In this document: positions 7,970-17,152 of the stretch, one piece after another
Layout of the letters: each line of letters starts with the position of its first letter
How positions within the stretch are numbered: position 1 is the first letter of the stretch
Source: Microbacterium lacus
GTDB lineage: Bacteria > Actinomycetota > Actinomycetes > Actinomycetales > Microbacteriaceae
Length of the DNA stretch: 64,000 nucleotides
NCBI RefSeq assembly: GCF_002812805.1
Contig: NZ_NMUM01000005.1
Location: 248,001 to 312,000, forward strand
Reading direction: 5' to 3'
Notes under the pieces: model-generated
Databases searched by the model: none
Seen by the model: the letters and a program-made list of their open reading frames with translations, nothing else
Told to the model about the DNA's origin: nothing
Position numbers and translations under genes: made by a program

Positions 7970-9135
7970 TGGTCTTCGACATGTTCTCGATCTCGATCTG
8001 CACGGCGGTCGTCGTGGTCGTCGCGGGGGTGCAGTTCGTCCTCGACACCGTGCTGCGACGCGACACGGGCGCCGGTCGGATCTGGTCGCTCGCCTTCATC
8101 GCGGCCATCCTGACGACCCTCTGCTACCTGGCTTGGGTCGCCTCGGGCGAGGCGGGACTCGCCATCGCGATCGGTAACGCGTCGTTCGTCGTGGGAACAG
8201 GCTGCCTATGGGTGGGGTCCCGCAGTTACAACGGTCGCTCGTTGAAAGTCTCCGCATGGATCGTCGCGGGGTCTGCCGCTGCGGCGTTCATCGCGACCCT
8301 CGTCGCAGGACCGGACGGCGGGGACTGGGCGGGAGCGCTCGTGATGTTCATCGCTCTCGCCGTCCTGGCGGGCTTGGGTGCGGTCGAGTCGCGTCGTGCG
8401 GCGATGGGGCGCAGTGCCTCCACGGTCGCGCTGACGCTCGTGCTCGGCGCGCAGAGCCTGTACTACGTCGCACGCTCCATCGTCTTCGCGCTGCTAGGCC
8501 CGACGGATGAATTCTTCCTGACGTGGTTCGGATCGATCACGACGTCGTTCCTCACCATCATCCTGACGATCGTGGCCGTCGTGTCGATGTCGGTGCTTCG
8601 GTCCGGGCAGGCACGCCTGCGCGGGCGCGGCGACAGCACGACCCTGCTCCTGGATTCCGACGGGCTGTACGACGACGAGTCGTTCGCCAAGCTGTTCGGC
8701 GACCTGACACACCGGGCCGCGGCATTCAGCGAGCGGATCGCTGTGATCTCGGTCCGACTCGTTGATCTGCCCCAGATCGCGACCGCCTTCGGCACCGTCG
8801 AGGCGCAGGACATCGCGCACGCGTGGCGGGTCGGTACGCGTCGCTACGCGCCCACCTCGGCGATCGTCGGCCACGCGGGATCGACGGGCATCGTCATCGC
8901 TCTGCAACCGTCCTCGATTGGGGACGCGCGCCGCGTCGCAAGCCGGATACACCGTCGTCTGCTGGACGACTTCGGGTCGATCGGAACGTCGGTGGTTCCC
9001 GTTCTCGGTGTGGGCATCGCTGTCAGCGACATCGCGGGCTACGACTCGGAGGCGCTGTTGACAGCGGCGAACGACGCGGCCGTGCGCTCGGCTTCGAGTC
9101 CGGATGCTTCCGTGATGATCGCCGGCGCCGTCTGA
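7969..9135 (+). CDS. Membrane protein with degenerate GGDEF-like domain
   Basis: 388 residues; ATG overlaps the kinase stop (TGATG), so the two are translationally coupled. Residues 1-215 hold about six or seven membrane helices. Residues about 230-380 look like a diguanylate cyclase fold: ISVRLVDLPQIATAFG corresponds to the first strand and helix, and VGHAGSTGIVIAL sits where RxGGDEFxxLL should be. With the signature lost it should not make cyclic-di-GMP; it may sense or scaffold. Fold assignment is by pattern and moderately sure; function is unknown. Confidence 0.65.
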   Translation: MVFDMFSISICTAVVVVVAGVQFVLDTVLRRDTGAGRIWSLAFIAAILTTLCYLAWVASGEAGLAIAIGNASFVVGTGCLWVGSRSYNGRSLKVSAWIVAGSAAAAFIATLVAGPDGGDWAGALVMFIALAVLAGLGAVESRRAAMGRSASTVALTLVLGAQSLYYVARSIVFALLGPTDEFFLTWFGSITTSFLTIILTIVAVVSMSVLRSGQARLRGRGDSTTLLLDSDGLYDDESFAKLFGDLTHRAAAFSERIAVISVRLVDLPQIATAFGTVEAQDIAHAWRVGTRRYAPTSAIVGHAGSTGIVIALQPSSIGDARRVASRIHRRLLDDFGSIGTSVVPVLGVGIAVSDIAGYDSEALLTAANDAAVRSASSPDASVMIAGAV

Positions 9136-9150
9136 GTCCGAGCCCGCACG

Positions 9151-9201
9151 GAACGAGTTCAGACGCCGAACGAGTTCAGGCGCCGAACAAGTTCAGGCGC
9201 C
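9151..9201. repeat. Three 17-base tandem repeats between convergent genes
   Basis: GAACGAGTTCAGACGCC at 9151-9167, GAACGAGTTCAGGCGCC at 9168-9184 and GAACAAGTTCAGGCGCC at 9185-9201, differing at single positions. They fill the gap between the GGDEF-like gene and the convergent response regulator. Confidence 0.9.
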
Positions 9202-9209
9202 GATAGTGA

Positions 9210-10016
9210 TCAGGCAGATGTCAGGCGGTAGCCGACGCCGCGGATCGTCTCGATCCAGCGCGGCTTCGCCGCAGATTCGCCGAGCTTGCGCCGGAGGTTC
9301 GCGACGTGTACCTCGATCGCGCGCACATCGTGTTCGCTCACGAAGCCGCTCCCGCCCGCGTATCGTTCGCCACGGAGCATGAGTGCGAGGTCGTCCTTGC
9401 CGACGACACGGCGGCCGGCCGAGAGGAGGTCCGCCATGATGTCGAACTCGCTGCGCGTCAATTCGACTTCTGCACCGTCGACCATGGCGATGCGCATCTC
9501 GGGATGAAGGCGAAGACCGCGGTGCTCGTACCATCCGTCGGAGTCATCCTGTTGCGACGCAGCGGTCGGTGTGCTGTTCGCCGCTGCTGCCGCGGCCACC
9601 GCGGAGGGCGCTGACTCGATGGGGGTGACCGTGGCCGGTGCCGCGGTGCGCGGTCGCCGCATCATGGCCTCGATGCGGGCTCGGAGCTCTCGCGGGCGGA
9701 AAGGCTTCGTGACGTAGTCATCAGCCCCGGCCTGGAGTCCCTGCAACGTGTCGATCTCGTCGGCACGGGCGGTGAGCATGACGATGTAGGTGTCGCTGAC
9801 CTCGCGAATCCGCTTGGCCGTCTCGAAGCCGTCGATTCCGGGCATGCTGACATCGAGGGTCGTCACGACCGGTTGGTGCTCTCGAACCAGCTCGATCCCG
9901 TCCATGCCAGAGGATGCCGCGTGCACCACAAATCCGGCCTGCTCGAGGACCTGCGAGATCAGCACGCGTATGTCCGTGTCGTCCTCGATGACCACCGCGA
10001 CGCCCGAGTTCGACAC
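9210..10016 (-). CDS. OmpR/PhoB-type response regulator
   Basis: 268 residues from a GTG at 10016, chosen because AGGAGG lies 7 bases upstream at 10029-10024. The receiver domain (1-120) has the acidic pair E11/D12, phospho-acceptor D55 in TLDVSMPGIDG, and the KPF lysine. An Ala/Thr/Pro-rich linker of about 45 residues leads to a winged-helix DNA-binding domain ending in ETIRGVGYRL. It should be phosphorylated by a histidine kinase and control transcription. The nearest kinase is the convergent gene at 6329-7969. Two inverted repeats upstream suggest autoregulation. Confidence 0.92.
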   Translation of the reverse strand: MSNSGVAVVIEDDTDIRVLISQVLEQAGFVVHAASSGMDGIELVREHQPVVTTLDVSMPGIDGFETAKRIREVSDTYIVMLTARADEIDTLQGLQAGADDYVTKPFRPRELRARIEAMMRRPRTAAPATVTPIESAPSAVAAAAAANSTPTAASQQDDSDGWYEHRGLRLHPEMRIAMVDGAEVELTRSEFDIMADLLSAGRRVVGKDDLALMLRGERYAGGSGFVSEHDVRAIEVHVANLRRKLGESAAKPRWIETIRGVGYRLTSA

Positions 10017-10606
10017 CAACACCCCTCCTGGCCAGGCACGCGTGACGGAAGGTGCGCTGACTTCGGTGATGATATCCCAGAAGACTCTTCTGAATGCTTC
10101 CCCAGGCATTCGTGTCCTAACTGTCGAGGGGTGGATGCCGCGGGCTGAGACCGATTCGGGTGGTCTCGCGCGCGACGAGTTGGTACATACGGGCCCGCCG
10201 CCGTCCAGTCCCTGTGCTCGACGTCTCCCCAGACGTGTGTCGTTGCATGGCGTGCTGAACCCGTCAGGACTCAGAGGCATGCGGTCGCGAGCGACGTGGT
10301 CGGACGGCTGGCGCCGGCACCGATGTATCGAATAGCGAGATCCCCCCGGCTCTCGCTCTTCTCTTTACTGCTGCCCGAGAATCCAACGCCCCCCGCGTCG
10401 TTTTCTCGTGCTGTTTATTCGTACGTTGTCGCGGCTCGCGGTCCTCATCTTCGACCCGCTCGGTGCGACAGATATGACGTTAGGGGGTGAGTCTCAAGGG
10501 CGGCTCAGTCCGCGCTCAGGGTCGTCTTCAGGTCGCGTCTTGAGCCGATCCTGAGGTTTGCGGGGTCGCGTGCTCGCGTCGCTTTCGGGCATGGCATGCT
10601 CGATCC
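10017..10606. other. Gene-poor region between the regulator and coaE
   Basis: 590 bases with no convincing gene. Near the regulator it has two inverted repeats and a possible reverse -10 (TATCAT, complement of 10069-10074). The middle has pyrimidine-rich AT-richer patches (about 10360-10430). I see no tRNA or recognisable small RNA. A small RNA or a leaderless coaE promoter here cannot be excluded. Confidence 0.6.
10079..10111 (-). promoter_or_regulatory. Paired inverted repeats upstream of the response regulator
   Basis: AGAAG-ACT-CTTCT (10079-10091) is directly followed by GAATGC-8 nt-GCATTC (10092-10111). Read on the reverse strand they cover the expected -35 region of a possible -10 TATCAT. 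This is a plausible operator for autoregulation; no binding data. Confidence 0.35.
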
Positions 10607-11209
10607 ATGCCCCTTATCGCACTCACGGGAGGCATCGCGGCGGGCAAGTCGACGATCGCCCGTCGTCTTGCCGAACACGGTGCCGTCATCGTCGATGCCG
10701 ACGCCATCGTGCGCGAGGTTCAGGCTCCTGGATCCGTAGTGCTCGAGCACATTGCACAAACGTTCGGCACCGACGTCATCCGGTCTGACGGATCTTTGGA
10801 TCGCGCGGCGCTCGGTGCCATCGTGTTCGGCGACGATGCCGCTGTCGCTCGACTCAACCGCATCGTCCATCCCGCCGTCCGTATCCGATCCCAGGAACGC
10901 TTCGCCGAGGCGCGCGAGGCGGATCCCGACGGCGTGGTGGTCTACGACGTTCCACTGCTTGCTGAAGCCCGGGCGGGCGACCCCTGGGACCTTGTCGTGG
11001 TTGCGCACGCACCGGCGGACGTGCGTGCCGCCCGTTTGGTCACGGAGCGCGGCCTCACAGCAGACGAAGCCGCGCGTCGCATCGCATCGCAGGTCTCCGA
11101 CGACGAGCGGCTCGCCATCGCCGACGTTGTCATCGATACGGCCGGCACGATCGAGCACACACTCGAGCAGACGGACGCCCTCTGGGAGCGGCTGAGCGTC
11201 GCATCCTGA
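10607..11209 (+). CDS. coaE: Dephospho-CoA kinase
   Basis: 200 residues. P-loop GGIAAGKST at 8-16, the conserved DAD after the second strand (DADAIVREV), and the YDVPLLAE motif of the CoaE family are present. It phosphorylates the 3' hydroxyl of dephospho-CoA with ATP in the last step of coenzyme A synthesis, in the cytosol. Length is the normal bacterial size; some actinobacterial homologues carry an extra UPF0157 domain, absent here. No strong ribosome site before the ATG. It lies 76 bases before uvrB, as in other actinobacteria. Confidence 0.95.
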   Translation: MPLIALTGGIAAGKSTIARRLAEHGAVIVDADAIVREVQAPGSVVLEHIAQTFGTDVIRSDGSLDRAALGAIVFGDDAAVARLNRIVHPAVRIRSQERFAEAREADPDGVVVYDVPLLAEARAGDPWDLVVVAHAPADVRAARLVTERGLTADEAARRIASQVSDDERLAIADVVIDTAGTIEHTLEQTDALWERLSVAS

Positions 11210-11285
11210 TTCCGCCGCTCCTCTCCGGCGTGCGCGGAGCGCGAACAGCAGAGCCGGTGTCGGAGCCCCCGCTTAGGCTCGAAGC

Positions 11286-13370
11286 ATGCAGACCACGCGC
11301 AGCGTGCGGCCGTTCGAGGTCGTCAGCGAGTACCAGCCCTCGGGTGACCAGCCCACAGCCATCGCGGATCTCGCTCAGCGCATCAATGCGGGCGAGACCG
11401 ACGTCGTGCTGCTCGGCGCAACGGGTACGGGCAAGTCGGCGACAACGGCGTGGCTGATCGAGCAGGTGCAGCGGCCGACTCTGATCCTGGCGCACAACAA
11501 GACCCTGGCCGCGCAGTTGGCGAACGAGTTCCGCGAACTCATGCCCAACAACGCCGTCGAGTATTTCGTCTCGTACTACGACTACTACCAGCCCGAGGCG
11601 TACGTTCCGCAGACCGATACGTTCATCGAGAAAGACAGCTCGATCAACTCCGAGGTCGAGCGGCTCCGTCACTCGACGACCAACTCGCTGCTGTCGCGGC
11701 GCGATGTGGTCGTGGTGTCCACGGTCTCCTGCATCTATGGTCTGGGTGCCCCGGAGGAGTATCTGCGCGCGATGGTCGCGCTTCAGGTGGGGGAGCGCTA
11801 CGACCGCGATGCCCTGATCCGCAAGTTCATCTCGATGCAGTACAACCGCAATGACGTCGACTTCTCGCGCGGCAACTTCCGCGTGCGGGGTGACACGATC
11901 GAGATCATTCCGGTCTACGAGGAGTATGCGATCCGCATCGAATTGTTCGGTGACGAGATCGAGGCGCTGTACCGCCTGCATCCGCTGACCGGCGATGTCC
12001 TCGAGAAGCTGGACGCCGTCCCGATCTTTCCCGCTTCGCACTATGTCGCGGGAACGGACGTCATGCAGCGCGCGATCGGCACGATCGAGACCGAGCTCGA
12101 GGAGCGTCTGAAAGAGCTCGAGGGTCAGGGCAAGTTGCTGGAGGCCCAGCGGTTGCGCATGCGCACGACGTTCGACCTCGAGATGATGCAGCAGCTCGGC
12201 TTCTGCTCCGGGATCGAGAACTACTCCCGGCACATCGACGTCCGCGGGCCAGGAGAGGCACCGCACTGCCTGCTCGACTTCTTCCCCGATGATTTTCTCG
12301 TCGTGATCGACGAGTCCCATGTCACCGTTCCCCAGATCGGGGCGATGTACGAGGGGGATGCCTCACGCAAGCGCACCCTCGTCGACCATGGCTTCCGCCT
12401 CCCGAGCGCGATGGACAATCGCCCCCTGCGGTGGGACGAGTTCAAGAACCGCGTCGGCCAGACGGTGTACCTGTCGGCGACGCCGGGTCGGTACGAGATG
12501 GGCATCGCGGACGGCATCGTCGAGCAGATCATCCGTCCGACGGGGCTCGTCGATCCGCAGATCATCGTCAAACCCGCCAAGGGACAGATCGATGACCTGC
12601 TCGAGCAGATCCGGCTGCGCGTCGAGCGCGACGAGCGCGTGCTGGTGACGACCCTCACGAAGAAGATGTCGGAAGAGCTAACGGACTTCCTGGGTGAGCA
12701 CGGCGTGCGCGTGCGTTACCTGCACTCCGATGTCGACACGCTCCGTCGCGTGGAGTTGTTGACCGAGTTGCGAGCCGGTGTCTACGACGTCCTGGTCGGC
12801 ATCAACCTGCTCCGTGAGGGGCTCGACTTGCCCGAGGTCTCGCTCGTGGCGATCCTCGACGCCGACAAAGAGGGGTTCCTGCGGTCCGGGACATCCCTGA
12901 TCCAGACCATCGGTCGCGCGGCTCGAAACGTGTCCGGCGAGGTGCACATGTACGCCGACCGGATCACCGACTCGATGCGCAAGGCGATCGACGAGACGGA
13001 CCGCCGCCGCGAGAAGCAGGTCGCGTACAACCTCGAGCACGGAATCGATCCGACCCCGTTGCGCAAGCGCATCGCGGACATCACCGAGGTGCTGGCGCGC
13101 GAAGGTGCCGACACCGCCGAGATGCTCTCGAAGCGCGAGGCCGGGCGGGGGAAAGGCAAGGCGCCGACCCCCCGATCGCTCAGCACGAAGGGCCACCAGG
13201 GGATCGCGGCCGAGGGCGCGGATCAGCTCGAGGCGACGATCGGCGACCTCAGCGCGCAGATGCTCGCAGCCGCGTCGGAGCTGAAGTTCGAACTCGCGGC
13301 GCGTCTGCGCGACGAGGTCCAAGACCTCAAGCGCGAGCTGCGGGCGATGGAGCGCGCCGGGCACGCCTGA
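11286..13370 (+). CDS. uvrB: Excinuclease ABC subunit B
   Basis: 694 residues. Walker A GATGTGKS at 44-51, the beta-hairpin [12 protein letters not shown] that clamps the DNA strand, helicase motifs including DESHVT and the motif VI stretch QTIGRAARN, and a C-terminal UVR coiled-coil (about 655-690) that contacts UvrC are visible. UvrB verifies the lesion handed over by UvrA and is the platform for UvrC incision in nucleotide excision repair. Full length. Its stop codon lies inside the first unit of an 18-base tandem repeat. Confidence 0.98.
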   Translation: MQTTRSVRPFEVVSEYQPSGDQPTAIADLAQRINAGETDVVLLGATGTGKSATTAWLIEQVQRPTLILAHNKTLAAQLANEFRELMPNNAVEYFVSYYDYYQPEAYVPQTDTFIEKDSSINSEVERLRHSTTNSLLSRRDVVVVSTVSCIYGLGAPEEYLRAMVALQVGERYDRDALIRKFISMQYNRNDVDFSRGNFRVRGDTIEIIPVYEEYAIRIELFGDEIEALYRLHPLTGDVLEKLDAVPIFPASHYVAGTDVMQRAIGTIETELEERLKELEGQGKLLEAQRLRMRTTFDLEMMQQLGFCSGIENYSRHIDVRGPGEAPHCLLDFFPDDFLVVIDESHVTVPQIGAMYEGDASRKRTLVDHGFRLPSAMDNRPLRWDEFKNRVGQTVYLSATPGRYEMGIADGIVEQIIRPTGLVDPQIIVKPAKGQIDDLLEQIRLRVERDERVLVTTLTKKMSEELTDFLGEHGVRVRYLHSDVDTLRRVELLTELRAGVYDVLVGINLLREGLDLPEVSLVAILDADKEGFLRSGTSLIQTIGRAARNVSGEVHMYADRITDSMRKAIDETDRRREKQVAYNLEHGIDPTPLRKRIADITEVLAREGADTAEMLSKREAGRGKGKAPTPRSLSTKGHQGIAAEGADQLEATIGDLSAQMLAAASELKFELAARLRDEVQDLKRELRAMERAGHA

Positions 13371-13474
13371 TCCGCGGTCGCGGCCTGACCCGCGGCTACG
13401 GCCTGACCCGCGGCTACGGCCAGACCCGCGGTTATGGCCTGAGCCGCGGCTACGGCCTGACCCGCAGCTACGGG
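13367..13474. repeat. Six 18-base tandem repeats across the uvrB stop
   Basis: Units based on CTGACCCGCGGCTACGGC start at 13367, 13385, 13403, 13421, 13439 and 13457; the second and third are identical, the others differ at one to four positions. The first unit contains the uvrB TGA and the last contains the stop of the convergent small gene (13468-13470), so the array fills the whole gap and touches both genes. Confidence 0.92.
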
Positions 13475-13692
13475 CAGTGCAGCAGCGGCTTCGGGCCGGA
13501 GCGATCGATGGTGTGACTGTCCATCGGTGCGTGGCAGATCGGGCACGGGGCGGGACCGGACGGCTCGGGCGCGACGTCGTCGTAGGGTCCGACTGCCGCG
13601 GGGCCCGCGACGCGGATGAGCGATGCGTTGAACCATTGGTACAGCCCGCCCGCTTCGCGAATGCGTTGCCGGAGCGGGGTCTTGTGGGTCAT
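13468..13692 (-). CDS. Small Cys/His-rich protein
   Basis: 74 residues. The N-terminal half is plain (MTHKTPLRQRIREAGGLYQW), the C-terminal part has C50-x2-C53-H54, H60, H72 and C73, arranged like a small zinc ribbon or a thiol cluster. I do not recognise a named family. Its ATG lies five bases from a TTAGT-GT-ACTAA palindrome shared with a divergent MarR-type regulator, so it is the likely target of that regulator. No membrane segment. The coding call rests on the divergent arrangement and conserved-looking cysteine spacing. Confidence 0.65.
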   Translation of the reverse strand: MTHKTPLRQRIREAGGLYQWFNASLIRVAGPAAVGPYDDVAPEPSGPAPCPICHAPMDSHTIDRSGPKPLLHCP

Positions 13693-13697
13693 AACAA

Positions 13698-13709
13698 TTA
13701 GTGTACTAA
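13698..13709. promoter_or_regulatory. Palindromic operator candidate between small gene and marR-type gene
   Basis: TTAGT-GT-ACTAA is a perfect 5+5 inverted repeat in an AT-rich island in otherwise GC-rich DNA. It lies 5 bases before one start and 20 before the other, fitting a MarR-family operator (these are typically AT-rich palindromes). Confidence 0.5.
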
Positions 13710-13729
13710 GTAATCGCTAGACTGGGTGC

Positions 13730-14170
13730 ATGCCAACTCCCGACGATCTGCTGCGCCTCGACAACCAGGTGTGCTTCGCGATCGTCACGGCGGCGCGCAA
13801 CGTGGTGTCGATCTACCGGCCCATCCTGGAGCCGCTCGGGCTGACGCATCCGCAGTATCTCGTCATGCTCGCCCTGTGGGAGAGCGCGCCTCGATCGCTC
13901 GGCGAGCTGGCCGAAGAACTCGCCCTCGAGCCCGCGAGCCTGTCGCCTCTGATCAAGCGCCTGCAGTCGCAGGGCCTGGTCAGCAGGGATCGATCACCGG
14001 ACGACGAGCGGATGCTGCGGATAGCGCTCACCCCGGCGGGCACGGCGCTCCGCACGCGCGCCCTCGAGGTGCCGACGCAGGTAATGGCGTCCGTTGGGCT
14101 CGACGCGGAACGTCTTGCGGCGTTGCGGGACGCGCTCGGCCCGTTCGCCGGCCGCGGCGGAAGGCCCTGA
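13730..14170 (+). CDS. MarR-family regulator, OhrR-like
   Basis: 146 residues. The N-terminal VCFAIVTAARNVVSIYRP followed by GLTHPQYLVMLALWE closely follows OhrR proteins, and Cys15 is at the peroxide-sensing position of that group. The winged helix is about 50-110 (SLGELAEELALEPASLSPLIKRL, then DDERMLRIALTPAG). OhrR releases DNA when its cysteine is oxidised by organic hydroperoxides. No ohr peroxidase gene is next to it; the divergent neighbour is a small Cys-rich protein instead. The regulator class is sure, the signal is inferred. Confidence 0.85.
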   Translation: MPTPDDLLRLDNQVCFAIVTAARNVVSIYRPILEPLGLTHPQYLVMLALWESAPRSLGELAEELALEPASLSPLIKRLQSQGLVSRDRSPDDERMLRIALTPAGTALRTRALEVPTQVMASVGLDAERLAALRDALGPFAGRGGRP

Positions 14171-14264
14171 ATTCAGTGACGGGTGTGCGCACGCGTTCGG
14201 GCTCAGACATCCGCTCACCGCGAACCGCGAAGCCGGTGTCGGTGGCCGCTCCTACACTTGACGA

Positions 14265-17150
14265 GTGCCTATCGTCCCCGTTGCTACGTCGTCGAAACTG
14301 AGCGTCAGAGGCGCTCGGGTTCATAACCTCAAGAACGTCGACCTCGAGATTCCGCGTGATTCGCTGGTGGTCTTCACGGGGTTGAGCGGATCGGGTAAGT
14401 CGAGCCTCGCGTTCGACACGATCTTCGCCGAGGGGCAGCGTCGTTACGTCGAGTCGCTGAGCGCCTACGCGCGCCAGTTCCTGGGTCAGGTCGATCGTCC
14501 CGACGTCGACTTCATCGAGGGCCTCAGCCCGGCCGTCAGCATCGACCAGAAGTCGACCAACCGCAACCCGCGGTCGACGGTCGGCACGATCACCGAGATC
14601 TACGACTACCTGCGCCTCCTCTGGGCGCGCATCGGCGTACCGCATTGCCCGGTGTGCGGCGAGGTCATCCAACGACAGACGGTTCAGCAGGTTGCCGACC
14701 AGCTCGTCGAGTTGCCCGAAGGTACGCGCTACCAGATCGTCGCTCCCATCGTGACCCAGAAGAAGGGCGAGTTCGTCGACCTGTTCCGCGAGCTTGGGGC
14801 GAAGGGGTACTCTCGCGCGATCGTCGACGGTGACTTGATCCAACTGTCCGAGCCGCCGGCGCTGAAGAAGAGCTACAAGCACGACATCGCGGTCGTCGTC
14901 GACCGCTTGGTGGCGGGTCCCGACATCCTCGGGCGTGTGACGGATTCCGTCGAGACCGCGCTGGGGCTCGCGGGCGGAGTGATGCAGGTCAACTTCGTTG
15001 ACGAAGAGGGCGACGAAGCCTGGCAGAGCTTCTCCGAAAAGCTCTCGTGCCCCAACGGTCACCCCTTGCAACTCACCGAGATCGAGCCGAGGACGTTTTC
15101 GTTCAATGCGCCGTTCGGCGCGTGCCCAGAGTGCTCGGGGCTCGGCACCCGGATGGCGGTGGACGTGGATCTGCTGCTCGGCGACGAGTCCGCGTCGATC
15201 CGAGAAGGTGTCATCGTCCCCTGGACCACTCAGGGCAAGGGACTCTTCCAGTACTACGAGCGCCTTCTCGAGGGTCTCGCCCGCGACCTGGACTTCTCGC
15301 TCGATACGCCATGGCGGAAGCTCCCGGAAGAGGTCCGCGAGGCGGTCCTGCGCGGCGAGGACTACAAGGTCACCGTCAAGTGGAAGAACCGCTACGGGCG
15401 CGAGATGCGCTACGCCTCTGGGTTCGAGGGCGTCGTGCCCTACATCGAGCGCCAGTGGTTGCAGGCGGAGTCCGACACGCAGCGTGGCCGCTGGGGAGAG
15501 TTCCTGCGCGAAGTCCCGTGCCCCGTGTGTGACGGCGCCCGCCTGAAGCCCGAGGTGCTGGCCGTACAGGTGCACGGCCATTCGATCGCGGATGTCACAC
15601 GGCTGAGCCTGTCCGATGCCTACGAGTTCATGCAGACGCTGCAGCTCACGAATCGTGAAGCGAAGATCGCGGCGCAGGTCCTGCGCGAGATCCGTGTGCG
15701 CTTGGACTTCCTCTTGCAGGTCGGACTCACCTACCTGAACCTCGGTCGCTCGGCCGGTTCGCTCTCCGGTGGTGAGGCTCAGCGCATCCGACTCGCGACG
15801 CAGATCGGCTCGGGCCTGACCGGCGTGCTTTACGTCCTCGACGAGCCGTCGATCGGGCTACACCAGCGCGACAATCGTCGTCTGGTTCGAACGCTCGAGA
15901 CCCTGCGCGACCTCGGCAACACGCTGATCGTCGTCGAACACGACGAAGAGACCATCCAGGCCGCGGACTGGGTCGTCGACATCGGGCCGCTGGCCGGCGT
16001 GCACGGCGGAACGGTTGTCCACTCCGGCCCGTATGAGGCGCTCCTGACCGACGAGAATTCGCTCACCGGCGATTACCTCGCCGGGCGCCGTGAGATCCCG
16101 ACGCCCCGCAAGCGCCGCAAGATCGACAAGAATCGCAAGATCACGGTCGTCGGTGCGCGCGAGAACAATCTGCGGAACGTGAGCGCGGACTTCCCGCTCG
16201 GGGTACTCACCGCCGTCACCGGCGTGAGCGGCTCGGGTAAGTCGTCGCTCGTCAACGACATCCTGTATCAGGTGCTGGCGTCACGCCTGAACGGCGCCCG
16301 CACGGTTCCCGGCAAGCACACACGCGTCACGGGCTTGGACGATCTCGACAAGGTCGTGCACGTCGACCAGAACCCGATCGGCCGCACGCCGCGCTCCAAC
16401 CCGGCGACATACACGGGCGTCTTCGACCGCGTTCGCACGCTGTTCAGCGAGACCCCCGAGGCGAAGGTGCGCGGATACCAGCCCGGTCGCTTCAGCTTCA
16501 ACGTCAAGGGCGGACGCTGCGACGCGTGCTCCGGTGACGGCACGATCAAGATCGAGATGAACTTCCTGCCCGACGTGTATGTGGACTGCGAGGTGTGCCA
16601 CGGCAAGCGCTACAACCGCGACACCCTCGCCGTGCATTACAAGGGCAAGAACATCGCCGAAGTCCTGGAGATGTCGATCGAAGAGGCGGCCGACTTCTTC
16701 GAGCCGATCCAGGCGATCCACCGCTACCTCAAGACACTGGTCGATGTCGGGCTCGGATACGTCCGTCTCGGCCAGTCCGCCACGACACTCAGTGGGGGAG
16801 AGGCGCAGCGCGTCAAGCTCGCCACCGAACTGCAGCGCCGCAGCAATGGACGCAGCATCTACGTTCTCGACGAGCCGACCACCGGCCTGCACTTCGAGGA
16901 TGTCCGGCGCCTGCTCGAGGTACTGGGCGGTCTCGTGGACAAGGGCAACACGGTCATCGTCATCGAGCACAACCTGGATGTCATCAAATCCGCGGACTGG
17001 GTCATCGACCTCGGGCCCGAGGGTGGCTCCGGCGGCGGTCAGATCGTCGCGACGGGCACGCCCGAGCAGGTGGCCCGCAACGAGAACAGCTTCACCGGCG
17101 CCTTCTTGGCGGAGGTGCTGGGACAGCGCGAGCAGCGCAAGGCGGGGTAG
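14265..17150 (+). CDS. uvrA: Excinuclease ABC subunit A
   Basis: 961 residues from a GTG start. Two ABC ATPase modules with P-loops GLSGSGKSS (about 39-47) and GVSGSGKSS (about 652-660), two SGGEAQR signatures, and zinc-binding CxxC pairs (CPVCGE, CPECSG, CPVCDG, CDACSG, CEVCHG). UvrA dimers find bulky DNA lesions and load UvrB. Full length. uvrC starts two bases after its stop, so the two are co-transcribed. Confidence 0.98.
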   Translation: MPIVPVATSSKLSVRGARVHNLKNVDLEIPRDSLVVFTGLSGSGKSSLAFDTIFAEGQRRYVESLSAYARQFLGQVDRPDVDFIEGLSPAVSIDQKSTNRNPRSTVGTITEIYDYLRLLWARIGVPHCPVCGEVIQRQTVQQVADQLVELPEGTRYQIVAPIVTQKKGEFVDLFRELGAKGYSRAIVDGDLIQLSEPPALKKSYKHDIAVVVDRLVAGPDILGRVTDSVETALGLAGGVMQVNFVDEEGDEAWQSFSEKLSCPNGHPLQLTEIEPRTFSFNAPFGACPECSGLGTRMAVDVDLLLGDESASIREGVIVPWTTQGKGLFQYYERLLEGLARDLDFSLDTPWRKLPEEVREAVLRGEDYKVTVKWKNRYGREMRYASGFEGVVPYIERQWLQAESDTQRGRWGEFLREVPCPVCDGARLKPEVLAVQVHGHSIADVTRLSLSDAYEFMQTLQLTNREAKIAAQVLREIRVRLDFLLQVGLTYLNLGRSAGSLSGGEAQRIRLATQIGSGLTGVLYVLDEPSIGLHQRDNRRLVRTLETLRDLGNTLIVVEHDEETIQAADWVVDIGPLAGVHGGTVVHSGPYEALLTDENSLTGDYLAGRREIPTPRKRRKIDKNRKITVVGARENNLRNVSADFPLGVLTAVTGVSGSGKSSLVNDILYQVLASRLNGARTVPGKHTRVTGLDDLDKVVHVDQNPIGRTPRSNPATYTGVFDRVRTLFSETPEAKVRGYQPGRFSFNVKGGRCDACSGDGTIKIEMNFLPDVYVDCEVCHGKRYNRDTLAVHYKGKNIAEVLEMSIEEAADFFEPIQAIHRYLKTLVDVGLGYVRLGQSATTLSGGEAQRVKLATELQRRSNGRSIYVLDEPTTGLHFEDVRRLLEVLGGLVDKGNTVIVIEHNLDVIKSADWVIDLGPEGGSGGGQIVATGTPEQVARNENSFTGAFLAEVLGQREQRKAG

Positions 17151-17152
17151 CC

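Noticed and set aside
9151..9201. CRISPR or iteron origin
   Set aside because: Only three units, no spacers, no replication initiator nearby.
10017..10606. Small genes or tRNA in the gap before coaE
   Set aside because: Short frames have no ribosome site or recognisable product, and no cloverleaf was evident by eye; a tRNAscan or Rfam search would settle it.
13367..13474. CRISPR array
   Set aside because: Units are contiguous 18-mers without spacers and no cas genes are present.
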